Positions 25,011 through 34,671 are shown, counted from the first letter of the stretch. The stretch is 44,574 nucleotides of DNA from Acidaminococcus hominis (GCF_021044795.1 NZ_JAJNOP010000020.1), one strand, 5' to 3'. Notes: generated from the sequence alone by a model not told the origin. Translations and numbers: made by a program.

Positions 25011-25859
25011 TTATTTCCGGTTTTTGCCCTTCCCCTTGGCTTTGGTGCCAGCAGCTTCTTCCGGGGATATTTCCACAGGCTGGGGGGCAGGGGGCTTTTG
25101 GGTCCCGGCCCAGATAAACAGGGCGAGGGCCGCCAAAAAGAAGAACAGGCTGGTGACCTGGGCGGATTTCAGCCCAAAGAGCATGGGGCGTACGTAATCT
25201 CCCCGGAGAAATTCCAAAAAGAACCGGAGCAGGGAGTAGAGCATCACGTACAGGCAGCTGGGCTGGCCTTTTTTGGGACGGGTGGTCTGGAACAGCAGCA
25301 GGATGGCAAAGAGAATCACGTCAATCTGGCCTTCCCAGACCTCAGCGGGCCACAGAGGCGCATTGCCGTAGGTGCTGTGGGCCAGGGTGCCTTCCGGATA
25401 GAGCAGCCCGAAATTGCCGCCGGTGGGGTGGCCAAAGGCGTCCCCGTTTAGCAGGTTGGCCATGCGGCCGATGGACTGGCCGATGAACAGCGCTGGGCAG
25501 ATGATATCCAGCATTTCCAGCCAATTCACCTTGTGATAGCGGCAGTACAGGGCGCCAGCCAAAACACCGCCTACGATGCCGCCCTGGATGGCCATGCCTC
25601 CCTGCCAGACGAAGGGGATTTCGCTGAGGTGGTGGCTGTAATAGGCCCAGTCAAAGAAGAAGACGTCCCAGAGCCGGGCGCCAACCAGGCCGCAGAAGCC
25701 GCCGTAGATGCCGATGTCCGGCAGGTACTGTTCCCAGCCCCGGCCATCCCGCCAGGCCAGGAAATACGCCACGGAGGAGGCCATAAAAATGGCGATGCAC
25801 AGCATGATGCCGTACATACGGATGGGGAAATTTCCAATGAAAAATAGGTATTGATGCAA
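25011..25859 (-). CDS. lgt: Prolipoprotein diacylglyceryl transferase Lgt
   Basis: 282 residues with about seven membrane helices. The Lgt signature GQSIGRMANLLNGDAFG (about 135-151) and the later FLRGDYVRP loop are present. The enzyme transfers diacylglycerol from phosphatidylglycerol to the lipobox Cys of prolipoproteins; substrates in this window would include the GH114-like and cyclophilin lipoproteins. The last 30 residues are Pro/Ala/Lys-rich and not part of the core. AAAGGAGG lies 13 bases before ATG, a long spacing. It follows the phosphoesterase gene by 21 bases. Confidence 0.93.
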   Translation of the reverse strand: MHQYLFFIGNFPIRMYGIMLCIAIFMASSVAYFLAWRDGRGWEQYLPDIGIYGGFCGLVGARLWDVFFFDWAYYSHHLSEIPFVWQGGMAIQGGIVGGVLAGALYCRYHKVNWLEMLDIICPALFIGQSIGRMANLLNGDAFGHPTGGNFGLLYPEGTLAHSTYGNAPLWPAEVWEGQIDVILFAILLLFQTTRPKKGQPSCLYVMLYSLLRFFLEFLRGDYVRPMLFGLKSAQVTSLFFFLAALALFIWAGTQKPPAPQPVEISPEEAAGTKAKGKGKNRK

Positions 25860-25880
25860 ATTCAGGTGCCTCCTTTGGGG

Positions 25881-26582
25881 CTACAAAATCTTTACAGGCC
25901 GAAAGTCGATATAGTCTGCGGCTACCAGCCGGTACTGGGTGCCGTCCCGGACGCCCTGGAACAGGTTGAGAAAATGGGCGGCGTCTCCGTGGACGTGGCC
26001 GTAGATGCATTGTTCCACCTGGTACTTGCGGCACAGTTCCGTAAAGCCGGAGACTTCTTCGGGATTGTACAGGGGCGGGTAGTGGAGGGCGGCAATGAGA
26101 TGCACCGCTCCGGCTGCCCGGGCACCGGCCAGGGAGCGCTCCAGCCGCTGGATTTCCCGGTTGTAGATCAGCTCGTCGTGTTCCCCGAACTGGGGCATGG
26201 AGGGCAGGTTCCAGCCCCGGGTGCCGCAGACGGCCACGTCCCCCTTTTGGTAAAAGGTATTGTGGAGAAAATGGATTTTCTCCGGTACGGCCTTTTGCAT
26301 TTTGCTCAGGGACGTCCACCAATAATCGTGGTTTCCCTTTAAAATTACAATTTGCCCGGGCAGGGCGGCCAGGGCTCCCAGGTCCCGGCGGACGGCGTCC
26401 TCCAGTTCCATGGACCAGGAAGTATCCCCGCACAGCAGCATGGTGTCGTCCTCGGTCAGGGTTTCCTGCCAATTGGACAGCACTTTCTGGCGGTGGTGGA
26501 GCCACTGGTCTCCAAAGACTTCCATGGGCTTTGTAGGGGGTTCTCCTGAAAAATGCAGATCTCCCATGGCGTATAGAGCCAT
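25881..26582 (-). CDS. Calcineurin-like metallophosphoesterase
   Basis: 233 residues. All metallophosphoesterase blocks are present in order: GDLHFSG (D8, H10), LCGDTSW, KGNHDYWW and, near the end, GHVHGD. The family is broad; similar stand-alone proteins are found in many Firmicutes and their substrate is unknown. ATG 26582 has AAGGAG eight bases before it; a GTG nine bases earlier sits on the ribosome site and is rejected. First gene of a two-gene transcript with lgt, divergent from leuS. A TATAAT lies on this strand at 26638-26643 but without a clear -35. Confidence 0.85.
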   Translation of the reverse strand: MALYAMGDLHFSGEPPTKPMEVFGDQWLHHRQKVLSNWQETLTEDDTMLLCGDTSWSMELEDAVRRDLGALAALPGQIVILKGNHDYWWTSLSKMQKAVPEKIHFLHNTFYQKGDVAVCGTRGWNLPSMPQFGEHDELIYNREIQRLERSLAGARAAGAVHLIAALHYPPLYNPEEVSGFTELCRKYQVEQCIYGHVHGDAAHFLNLFQGVRDGTQYRLVAADYIDFRPVKIL

Positions 26583-26602
26583 TTGTACCACTCCTTCCTG
26601 CG

Positions 26603-26631
26603 TTGACTTTATCCCATACGAAATATATAAT
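26603..26631 (+). promoter_or_regulatory. leuS: Promoter of leuS
   Basis: TTGACT (26603-26608) and TATAAT (26626-26631) separated by 17 bases. The leader that follows is about 100 bases and carries no T-box sequence. Confidence 0.82.
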
Positions 26632-26737
26632 AAATCTATTATACATGGGTAAAACCACTGTAATACTCATATGTTACTGAATTTCGGAGACTTATGCAAG
26701 GTGTACAGCTGGGTTTTCTTCTCTAGGAGGTATGTGC

Positions 26738-29230
26738 ATGTTTAACGAAAAGTACGAGCCGCACGAGATTGAATCGCGCTGGCAAAAGTATTGGGCCGAG
26801 CACAAGACCTACAAGGTCAATAATGATGATCCCCGTCCCAAGTATTATGTGCTGGAAATGTTCCCTTATCCTTCCGGCAATCTGCATATGGGCCATGTCC
26901 GGAACTATTCCATCGGTGACGTGGTAGCCCGCTTCCGCACCATGCGGGGCTTTAATGTTCTCCATCCCATGGGCTGGGATTCCTTTGGCATGCCTGCCGA
27001 AAACGCAGCCATCAAACACCACATTCCCCCTGCCAAGTGGACCATGGAAAACATTGCCAACATGACCCGCCAGCAAAAAGAGCTGGGTCTGTCCTACGAT
27101 TGGGACCGGGAAGTGACCACCTGCAAGGAAGATTACTACAAATGGACCCAGTGGTTCTTTGAACTGATGTACAAACGGGGCCTGGCTGTAAAGAAGGAAG
27201 CTGCCGTAAACTGGTGCGACCACTGCAACACGGTACTGGCCAACGAACAGGTTATCGACGGCAAATGCTGGCGCTGCGACAACCCGGTAGAGAAGAAGAA
27301 CCTGTCCCAATGGTTCTTCAAGATTACCGATTACGCAGAACGGCTGCTGGAGGACCTGGATAAGCTGCCGGGCTGGACCGAACGGGTAAAGACCATGCAG
27401 CGCAACTGGATTGGCCGCAGCGAAGGTCTGGAATTTGCCTTTGACTGCCCGGATCTGGGCACCAAACTGGCTGTGTACACCACCCGGCCGGATACCATCT
27501 ACGGGGTTACCTTTGTGGTTATTCCGCCGGAACATCCGCTGGTAGCCAAACTGCTGGAAAACAACCCCAAGAAAGCTGAATTGGAAGCTTTCTGCGACAA
27601 AGTGCGCAATACCTCCGATATTGAAAGAACCTCCAGTGAATCGGAAAAACTGGGTATGTATACGGGTCACGACTGCATCCATCCGCTGACTGGCGAAAAG
27701 GTGCAGATCTGGATCACCAACTACGTACTGGTGGACTACGGCACCGGCGCTGTAATGGGCGTGCCCAGCGGCGACCATCGTGACTGGATGTTTGCCACCA
27801 AATACGGCATCAAGAAAATCCTGACCCTGCAGCCCAAGGACAAGGAACTGAAGCTGGAAGAAATGACCGACGCCTACGAAGAAAAAGACGGCGTGCTGGT
27901 CAACTCCGGTCCCTTCACCGGCATGGAAATGCACAAGGCTGTTGGCGCCATCATCGACTATATGGAAGAAAAGGGCCTGGGCAAGAGACGGGTGAACTAC
28001 CGTCTGAGAGACTGGCTGATCAGCCGGCAGCGGTATTGGGGCTGCCCGATTCCTGTGGTCTACTGCCCTCACTGCGGCGAAGTGCTGGTTCCCGAAAAGG
28101 ACCTGCCGGTACGGCTGCCCATCGATGTGAAGTTTGATGCCGGGGCCAAGTCTCCGCTGGCAACCAGCGAAGAATTCGTCAACTGCACCTGCCCCAAATG
28201 CGGCGGTCCTGCCAAACGGGAACTGGACACCATGGATACCTTCCTGTGTTCTTCCTGGTACTACCTGCGCTACACGGATCCCCACAATGACCAGGCTCCC
28301 TTCAGCGAGGAAGCGGTCAACCACTGGATGCCCGTGGACCAATACATTGGCGGCATTGAACACGCCATTCTCCATCTGCTGTACTCCCGTTTCTTCCTGA
28401 AGGTGCTCCACGATGCAGGCCTTGTGAAAGCGGACGAACCCTTCACCAACCTGCTGACCCAGGGCATGGTTATCAAAGACGGGGCCAAGATGAGCAAATC
28501 CATCGGCAACGTGGTTTCTCCGGAAGAAATCGTAGGCAAGTACGGCGCCGATACGGCCCGGCTGTTCATCATGTTCGCAGCTCCGGTAGAACGGGAACTG
28601 GAATGGAGTGACCAGGGCGTGGAAGGCTCCTTCCGCTTCCTGAACCGGGTATGGCGGATTGTGTACCACTTCAAAAATGAACTGGCTCAGCACGTGACCA
28701 GCTACGATACCCAGAACCTGAACGAACAGGATCAGGAACTGCGCCACATTCTGCACACCAGCATCAAGAAGATTACCGAGGACATCGACACCCGGTTCAA
28801 CTTCAATACGGCCATCAGCACCATGATGGAACTGGTGAATGCCCTGTACGCCTACAAGGAAAAGGCAGAAAACGTCAATGCGGGCCTGATTTACGAAACC
28901 ATTTCCAAGCTGCTCTTGGTGATGGCTCCCTTCGTGCCCCATATTACGGAAGAACTGTGGCATGATGCCATTGACAGCACCCAGAGCATCCATAAGGAAC
29001 CCTGGCCCAGCTACGATCCGGAAGCCATCAAGGTCTCCGAGGTGGAAGTGCTGATCCAAATCAACGGCAAACCCAAGGTGCGGATCATGACGCCGGCTGA
29101 AATCACCAAGGAAGAGCTGGAAAAACTGGCCCTGGCCAATGGGGAAATCAAAAACGAAATCGGCGCCGGCAAAGTGGTGAAGGTAATTGCCGTTCCCGGC
29201 CGTCTGGTAAACATTGTCGTAAAGAAATAA
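26738..29230 (+). CDS. leuS: Leucyl-tRNA synthetase
   Basis: 830 residues, full length. Class I signature H50-M-G-H53 within PYPSGNLHMGHVRNYS, the editing (CP1) domain in the middle with TTRPDTIYG, and K584-MSKS. The C-terminal anticodon-binding domain ends in VVKK. ATG 26738 is chosen because AGGAGG is seven bases away, whereas ATG 26732 is only one base from it. Codon use is tighter and less GC-rich at third positions than in the neighbours, as expected for high expression. Confidence 0.96.
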   Translation: MFNEKYEPHEIESRWQKYWAEHKTYKVNNDDPRPKYYVLEMFPYPSGNLHMGHVRNYSIGDVVARFRTMRGFNVLHPMGWDSFGMPAENAAIKHHIPPAKWTMENIANMTRQQKELGLSYDWDREVTTCKEDYYKWTQWFFELMYKRGLAVKKEAAVNWCDHCNTVLANEQVIDGKCWRCDNPVEKKNLSQWFFKITDYAERLLEDLDKLPGWTERVKTMQRNWIGRSEGLEFAFDCPDLGTKLAVYTTRPDTIYGVTFVVIPPEHPLVAKLLENNPKKAELEAFCDKVRNTSDIERTSSESEKLGMYTGHDCIHPLTGEKVQIWITNYVLVDYGTGAVMGVPSGDHRDWMFATKYGIKKILTLQPKDKELKLEEMTDAYEEKDGVLVNSGPFTGMEMHKAVGAIIDYMEEKGLGKRRVNYRLRDWLISRQRYWGCPIPVVYCPHCGEVLVPEKDLPVRLPIDVKFDAGAKSPLATSEEFVNCTCPKCGGPAKRELDTMDTFLCSSWYYLRYTDPHNDQAPFSEEAVNHWMPVDQYIGGIEHAILHLLYSRFFLKVLHDAGLVKADEPFTNLLTQGMVIKDGAKMSKSIGNVVSPEEIVGKYGADTARLFIMFAAPVERELEWSDQGVEGSFRFLNRVWRIVYHFKNELAQHVTSYDTQNLNEQDQELRHILHTSIKKITEDIDTRFNFNTAISTMMELVNALYAYKEKAENVNAGLIYETISKLLLVMAPFVPHITEELWHDAIDSTQSIHKEPWPSYDPEAIKVSEVEVLIQINGKPKVRIMTPAEITKEELEKLALANGEIKNEIGAGKVVKVIAVPGRLVNIVVKK

Positions 29231-29303
29231 GCAGGCTGCGCTAGACGCCTGGCAAAACTGTATATAGAAACTACCTACTCATATCCTGTACACATCGAAC
29301 TCC

Positions 29304-29351
29304 GGGCAGATTCTTTCCTATCGAAACGACAGGAAGGGACCTGCCCTTTTT
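29304..29351 (+). terminator. Terminator of leuS
   Basis: GGGCAG (29304-29309) and TTCTTTCCT pair with AGGAAGGGA and CTGCCC (29341-29346), followed by five T. Confidence 0.8.
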
Positions 29352-29372
29352 GCTGCAATAAAGGAGGTACCT

Positions 29373-30011
29373 ATGAACTTATGGGAAAAGAAAAAATGGC
29401 TGGTGATTGGCGGCATTATTTTGGCTTGTCTGGGGTTTGGCCTGTGGGAACAGCAGCCCAGGGAGCTGCACCAGGGGACCCTGCCGGTAAGCCAGGAGGC
29501 GACGGAAACCCAGAAGCGGCGGGAAACGGCGAAAATCTGCGTGTATGTCAGCGGTGCGGTCCAGGCTCCGGGCCTGTACTACGTCAAGCCGGGCATCCGG
29601 TACCAGGAGGCCATTGTTCAGGCCGGGGGAATGACGGAAGACGCTGATGAAACCCGGGTGAACCTGGCCAAAAAGTGCAAGGACGGGTGCCAGGTGAATG
29701 TACCCTTTCAGAAGGGAACCAAAAATAAGAAAAGCAGCAGTAAGGGCAGCTTGGCAAAAAGCAGCTCCGGCAGCAGTTCCGGGGCGGCCGCAGGCGCCGC
29801 TGCCGGCACAGCCCTAACGGGCGGAAAGGTCAACGTAAACACGGCCACGGCGGAGGAACTGGAAAGCCTGCCGGGCATTGGTCCTTCCCTGGCCCAGCGG
29901 ATCATTGCCCAGCGGCAGAAGGCATCGTTCCAGTCGGTGGAAGACCTGCTGCAGGTGTCCGGCATCGGCAGGGGCACCCTGGCCAAGTTCCAGGACCGGC
30001 TGGAGGTGTGA
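29373..30011 (+). CDS. comEA: ComEA-like DNA-uptake protein
   Basis: 212 residues: a membrane anchor (about 9-24), an SLBB-type domain (about 50-115, CVYVSGAVQAPGLYYV), a low-complexity Lys/Ser/Gly/Ala linker (about 118-148), and a C-terminal helix-hairpin-helix pair (VNVNTATAEELESLPGIGPSLAQ... ) that binds double-stranded DNA. It receives DNA at the outer face of the inner membrane and passes it to ComEC, encoded next with one base between. AAGGAGG precedes the ATG. Confidence 0.93.
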   Translation: MNLWEKKKWLVIGGIILACLGFGLWEQQPRELHQGTLPVSQEATETQKRRETAKICVYVSGAVQAPGLYYVKPGIRYQEAIVQAGGMTEDADETRVNLAKKCKDGCQVNVPFQKGTKNKKSSSKGSLAKSSSGSSSGAAAGAAAGTALTGGKVNVNTATAEELESLPGIGPSLAQRIIAQRQKASFQSVEDLLQVSGIGRGTLAKFQDRLEV

Positions 30012-30012
30012 A

Positions 30013-32331
30013 ATGAACGCCATGCTGCTGGCTTCGTTGGCGTTTGCGGCGGGAATTGCGGCAGGGGTAAACCAGGTGGTGCCCTGGCCGGTTTGGGCGG
30101 CTGTAACGGCAATTTTGGCCCTGGGGGCGCTGCTGGCGTCACCCCGGGTCCGGCAGAAACGGCTGCTGCTGGCGCTGTATCTGGGAACCGCTTTGGGGGC
30201 GGGAGGCCTTTTGGGAGGCAGGGCCGTCCCGGCAGCCCAGAGAATGGCCCATTTGGCGGACCGGCAGGTGGTCCTTACCGGGCGGCCGGTGCCGGGCTCC
30301 TTTTCCCAGGGACAGTACGGCTCCCTTTCCTTTCAGCTGGCGGAGTCCCGGGGAAGGGTCCGGGTATACCTAAAAAAGTGGCAGGGACCGCCTTCTTTTG
30401 GAGGCCTGGTCCAGGTTAGGGGCAAATTCCAGCCCCCGGATGGCTTCTACAATCCGGGGCAGCCCCGGCCGGAGGTCCAGGCGGCGGCCAACCGCCAGGG
30501 GGGCAGCCTCCAGGGAGAAGGGAAGGACCTGACTTTTCTCAGCCGGGAGGAAAACTGGCAGGAGAAAATTTATGGCTTTGGGGAAAAGCTGCGCCAGGGG
30601 GTGCGGGAGGCCATGGCGCCGGGGGACAGTGCGCTGCTGGAAGGGATGCTGCTGGGGGGCAGCCGGGCAATCGCGGCAGACACCCTGCGGCTGTTCCAGC
30701 GCTGCGGTCTCAGCCACCTGCTCTCGGTGTCGGGCAGCCACGTGGCCCTGTTTTTGGGGCTGCTGCTGACCCTGTGCAGGCAGCTGCGGCTGCCCCGTCC
30801 GGCGGTGGTGGTTTTGGGGCTGGGGTTCCTTTTGAGTTACACCATTCTCTGCGGGGTGCGGCCCTCCGTATGCCGGGCGGCCCTCTTGGGAGCGGGCGTG
30901 CTCCTGGGGCAGGTGCTGGACCGGCGGGCGGACGGAACGGCTTTCCTGGGCCTTGCTGCCATCCTCCTGCTGTCCTGGCATCCCTTTTGGATCTGGGATA
31001 TCGGGTTCCAGCTCTCTTTTACGGCGGCCCTGGGCCTGATGCTGCTCCAGAAACCCGTGGCAGAACGCTTAAATAAATACTTAAACCTTCCCCTGAGTGA
31101 AGCACTTTCAGTTCCCCTCAGCGCCCAAGTGTTCAGCTTGCCGCTGCTCATTGCCCATTTTCATTTCCTATCACTTGTATCTGTCATCGCTAACATTATT
31201 TTGGTTCCACTGCTTTCTGTTTGCATGGCTGGGTCTGCTTTGGGAACCCTTTTATTTAACCTTGGCGGAGGGGTGCTGGGTCGTGTAATTCTGACAGGAA
31301 CAGCGCAGCTATTAGGATTCTCCCTAGGTTTAGGGAAAATTCTGTCTAATTTGCCTGGGACCCAAGTGACCACTGGAAGTGGACTGTGGGGAGGAATGCT
31401 CCTGTATTTTCTCATTCTTTTTGCCATTTTTGGACCTTGGAAAAAACGCGAAAAAATGCAAAAATTAAGATTGTATACAGTATTATGTTCGGGTATTTCT
31501 CTCTGCATCCTATTTGCTTATAATTCTTGGCGTTCTCAGCCGTTCTCCGTATATTTTTTGGATGTGGGCCAGGGAGACTGCGCCTTGGTGGTAACCCCGG
31601 AAAGAGAAACAATTTTAATCGATACGGGAGGATTGACCAAAAATTTTGATACTGGGGAGAGAATCATCGTGCCCGTGCTCCGGCATCTGGGAATTGAATA
31701 CATAGATGTTGCCATCCTTAGCCACGGGCACCATGACCACGCAGGAGGACTAGCTGGTGTGGCCCGGTGGGTAAAAATACATAAGCTTTTTTTGCCAGTG
31801 GAAAAGCCCAGTTCGGACGTGGAAAAAGCAATCAGAATCGGTACAAAATTCAAATCTGTCGAAATTGTATCCAAAATACGCACAAAGCAAACAATTAGGT
31901 TAAAACAATGTATAATATATGTTGTAGAAGCACCTAGTACAATAGGGGAAGGAGGCGACGCAAACGAAAGCTCTGCAGTGGTGCGTGTAAGTCATGGCAC
32001 GGACAGTGTTCTGTTTACCGGCGATGCGCCAGTAAGTATTGAATTGTCCGCAGCCACTGCTCCGATTGCAAGCGATGTGCTGAAGGTATCCCACCACGGA
32101 TCCCGGACTTCATCGGCAGAAGCTTTTTTGCAGGCGGTCCATCCCCGTTTGGCTGTCATCAGCGCAGGACGGAGAAACCGCTTTGGGCATCCCCACCAGG
32201 AAACCCTGGACAAACTCCACCGGTTAGCGATACCGGTGGCCAGGACGGATCAGCTGGGGGCCATCAAAGTGATTTTTGACGGTAATGGGCCCGAATGGGT
32301 TAGCTGCCGCTGGCAGCAAGAATTTTTCTAG
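30013..32331 (+). CDS. comEC: ComEC/Rec2 DNA-uptake channel
   Basis: 772 residues: an N-terminal DUF4131 region, a multi-helix competence domain (about 210-500, with GLSHLLSVSGSHVALFLGLL), and a metallo-beta-lactamase domain (about 515-770) with an intact H571-G-H-H-D-H576 and DVGQGDC. It moves single-stranded DNA across the inner membrane; the C-terminal domain is thought to degrade the other strand. ATG 30013 follows the comEA stop by one base with GGAGGT before it. From about 31,065 to about 32,050 the base composition drops sharply to AT-rich although the frame and motifs are intact. Confidence 0.93.
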   Translation: MNAMLLASLAFAAGIAAGVNQVVPWPVWAAVTAILALGALLASPRVRQKRLLLALYLGTALGAGGLLGGRAVPAAQRMAHLADRQVVLTGRPVPGSFSQGQYGSLSFQLAESRGRVRVYLKKWQGPPSFGGLVQVRGKFQPPDGFYNPGQPRPEVQAAANRQGGSLQGEGKDLTFLSREENWQEKIYGFGEKLRQGVREAMAPGDSALLEGMLLGGSRAIAADTLRLFQRCGLSHLLSVSGSHVALFLGLLLTLCRQLRLPRPAVVVLGLGFLLSYTILCGVRPSVCRAALLGAGVLLGQVLDRRADGTAFLGLAAILLLSWHPFWIWDIGFQLSFTAALGLMLLQKPVAERLNKYLNLPLSEALSVPLSAQVFSLPLLIAHFHFLSLVSVIANIILVPLLSVCMAGSALGTLLFNLGGGVLGRVILTGTAQLLGFSLGLGKILSNLPGTQVTTGSGLWGGMLLYFLILFAIFGPWKKREKMQKLRLYTVLCSGISLCILFAYNSWRSQPFSVYFLDVGQGDCALVVTPERETILIDTGGLTKNFDTGERIIVPVLRHLGIEYIDVAILSHGHHDHAGGLAGVARWVKIHKLFLPVEKPSSDVEKAIRIGTKFKSVEIVSKIRTKQTIRLKQCIIYVVEAPSTIGEGGDANESSAVVRVSHGTDSVLFTGDAPVSIELSAATAPIASDVLKVSHHGSRTSSAEAFLQAVHPRLAVISAGRRNRFGHPHQETLDKLHRLAIPVARTDQLGAIKVIFDGNGPEWVSCRWQQEFF

Positions 32332-32342
32332 GAGTGGATAGC

Positions 32343-33431
32343 GTGAATGTAGCAGCGGATCAATTCCTGGAAAGCCTGCGGCAAACTTCAGACCTGCCCC
32401 ACGCAGTAATTATCTGGGGGGACGAGGACTATTACAAAAAAGCCGGCAAAGCTGCCTTAGGCAAACTCCTGAAGGAGAAGGCAGATGCCGAGGGTCAGGA
32501 AGTTTCCGTATGGAGATTCCAGGACAAGTTTGAAATCAACGCACTGCGGGAAGCCATCAACACGGAATCCTTCTTTGGGGGAATCAATTTTGTGCTTGTG
32601 GAAAACCCGTGGCTGCTGCCCAAGCATGGCGCTGGGGAGCAGAAAGGCAAGAAAAAAAGCACCGGGGGGAAAACTGACAAAGGGCAGACGGCAGTGCAGC
32701 AGTTCATGGAACTGCTCAGCGACGTGCCCGCATACACTTTTGTCCTTTGCTTGTGTCCGAAATTGGATAAGCGATCAGCCTTTTTCAAAAACATGAGCAA
32801 AGCCGTGGTATTGGCAGAATGCCCCACCCTCAAAGCATATCAATTGCGGCCCTGGTTACTGGAACAGGCGAATTCCTACGGAGCCCGGTTTAGTCCGGAG
32901 GCTCTGAACCTGGTCCTGGATTATGTCTCTGCTTTTGACACTGTACCCCTGCTGCAGTTGCAGCAGGAAATCGCCAAAGTGAACCTTTACGCAGGGCAGA
33001 GAAAAATCTGGCAGGCCGAAGATGTGCTGCAGATGTTTTCGCAGGCACCGGAAATTTCCGGTTTTGCCTTAGGGAACGCAGTGGAGGAACGGAACCTGAC
33101 GAAGGTTTTGGACCTTCTGGCGGAAGAAAGAAAAAATGCCGGCAGCGGCGGGATTGTTCCCATTCAGCTCCGGCTGGTCTCCAGTATCCGCAAATTGCTT
33201 TTGGTAAAAGAAATGATGGAAAAAGGTGCTCGCCAAGAAACGATCACCGCCCAATTGAAGATGCATCCGTACGCTGTCAAGGTGACCATGGCCCATTGCA
33301 ATAATTTTAGCCTTGAATCCTTACAAAAATGCATGGTCGCTTTAGCACAGACAGCGGCGGATTCTCGTCAAGGGGGACGGACCTGGTCGCGGCTTGAGGA
33401 AATTTTAATTGACTTGGTAGCAAAGAAGTGA
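32343..33431 (+). CDS. holA: DNA polymerase III delta subunit
   Basis: 362 residues from GTG 32343, chosen over GTG 32334 because AGGAG is eight bases upstream of the former. The protein shows the clamp-loader delta pattern: IIWGDEDYY near residue 22, FFGGINFVLVENPWLL, and FDTVPLLQLQQEIAKVNLY before the C-terminal collar domain. A Lys/Gly-rich insert (about 100-118) is unusual but within a loop. HolA opens the beta clamp during loading. The order comEC-holA is common in Firmicutes. Confidence 0.92.
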   Translation: MNVAADQFLESLRQTSDLPHAVIIWGDEDYYKKAGKAALGKLLKEKADAEGQEVSVWRFQDKFEINALREAINTESFFGGINFVLVENPWLLPKHGAGEQKGKKKSTGGKTDKGQTAVQQFMELLSDVPAYTFVLCLCPKLDKRSAFFKNMSKAVVLAECPTLKAYQLRPWLLEQANSYGARFSPEALNLVLDYVSAFDTVPLLQLQQEIAKVNLYAGQRKIWQAEDVLQMFSQAPEISGFALGNAVEERNLTKVLDLLAEERKNAGSGGIVPIQLRLVSSIRKLLLVKEMMEKGARQETITAQLKMHPYAVKVTMAHCNNFSLESLQKCMVALAQTAADSRQGGRTWSRLEEILIDLVAKK

Positions 33432-33468
33432 ATCAAAACAAAATATGAGTTGTTAGGGGGAAAAGCAA

Positions 33469-34671
33469 ATGGCATTGGCAATGAATTCCTATCAAACTTT
33501 GGCCGTTGGTATTCTACTGTATTATTTAGGGAAATACCTGAAAGCCCATATCAAATTTTTGCAAACCTATTGTATTCCTAACCCTGTAATCGGCGGTATC
33601 CTGTTCGCCTTGGTCAACCTGGCCTTGCATCAATCCGGCGTTGGGCCAATCAAACTGGATACGGTGCAGCAGAGCTTCTTCATGAACATCTTCTTCACCA
33701 GTGTTGGTTTCTCCGCCAGCGTTGCGTTGCTGAAAAAAGGCGGCCGTGACGTACTGATTTTGACCATCATCTGCGCAGTTCTGATTACCTTACAGGATAT
33801 CGTGGGTGTAGGCATGGCTTCTGCTTTTGGCCTGCAGCCTCTGCTGGGCCTGTGCGCAGGTTCCATTCCTCTGGTTGGCGGCCATGGTACTTCCGGTGCC
33901 TTTGGTCCTTTCCTGGAAAGCATTGGCGTGCAAAGAGCTACCACCGTGGCTATTGCCATGGCTACCTTCGGTTTGATTTCCGGTTCCTTGGTGGGTGGTC
34001 CTATTGCCCACAAACTGCTGGTAAAACATAACCTGAGAAGCAAGGAAAACGAATCCGATCCTAACGGTGAAGGCAGCAACAGCATGGAAGAAAAAGTGGT
34101 CATCCCTATGACCGGCGAAAAAATCATGCTGGCTACCGGCGAAATCCTGGTTGCCATGGGTATTGGTACCATCGTTTCCAAAGGTTTCACCAGTGTTGGC
34201 CTGGTGTTCCCTGGGTACATCGGCTCCATGCTGGTTGCCGCTGTTATCCGGAACATTGCCGATAACGTTGACGGTCTGAACGTTCCTATGTCCGAAGTTG
34301 GTACCGTGGGTGATGTTGGTCTGAACATTTTCCTGTCCCTGGCCCTGATGAGCCTGAGAATTTGGGAACTGTTCGACATCGCTGGCGCACTGACCGCTAT
34401 TGCAGTCGTTCAGGTTGTGGTAATGGCTTTCTTCACCTACTTCGTAGTATTCAATGTTATGGGCAGAGACTACGATGCAGCTGTTGAAGTATCCGCAGTC
34501 TGCGGTTTCGGTATGGGCGCTACGCCTAACGCCATGGCTAACATGAGTGCCATTACGGCTGTCTATGGTCCTGCTTCCCGTGCCTTCTTCTGTGTACCTC
34601 TGGTAGGCGCCATGTTCGTCGACTTTGTAAACTCCAGTATCATCATGACCTTCGTCAATATCTTCGGCTGA
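33469..34671 (+). CDS. gltS: Sodium/glutamate symporter GltS
   Basis: 400 residues, about ten membrane helices. GltS family blocks are clear: PNPVIGGILFALVN, GSIPLVGGHGTSGAFGP and, in the second half, GFGMGATPNAMANM. It imports glutamate with sodium. A short hydrophilic loop (about 188-210) separates the two halves. Codon use is strongly biased (many GGT, GTT, CCT and GCT codons) and less GC-rich than the surrounding genes, which suggests high expression and a central role in amino-acid fermentation (inference). A ribosome site AGGGGG precedes ATG; holA ends 37 bases earlier and no promoter is obvious in the gap. Confidence 0.95.
   Translation: MALAMNSYQTLAVGILLYYLGKYLKAHIKFLQTYCIPNPVIGGILFALVNLALHQSGVGPIKLDTVQQSFFMNIFFTSVGFSASVALLKKGGRDVLILTIICAVLITLQDIVGVGMASAFGLQPLLGLCAGSIPLVGGHGTSGAFGPFLESIGVQRATTVAIAMATFGLISGSLVGGPIAHKLLVKHNLRSKENESDPNGEGSNSMEEKVVIPMTGEKIMLATGEILVAMGIGTIVSKGFTSVGLVFPGYIGSMLVAAVIRNIADNVDGLNVPMSEVGTVGDVGLNIFLSLALMSLRIWELFDIAGALTAIAVVQVVVMAFFTYFVVFNVMGRDYDAAVEVSAVCGFGMGATPNAMANMSAITAVYGPASRAFFCVPLVGAMFVDFVNSSIIMTFVNIFG

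Noticed and set aside
26723..29059. 778-codon open frame on the minus strand opposite leuS, and similar long frames opposite pelF and the barrel gene (1353-2960, 4657-6609)
   Set aside because: They mirror strongly coding plus-strand genes of GC-rich codon use, carry no recognisable domains and have His/Gln/Pro-rich shadow composition.
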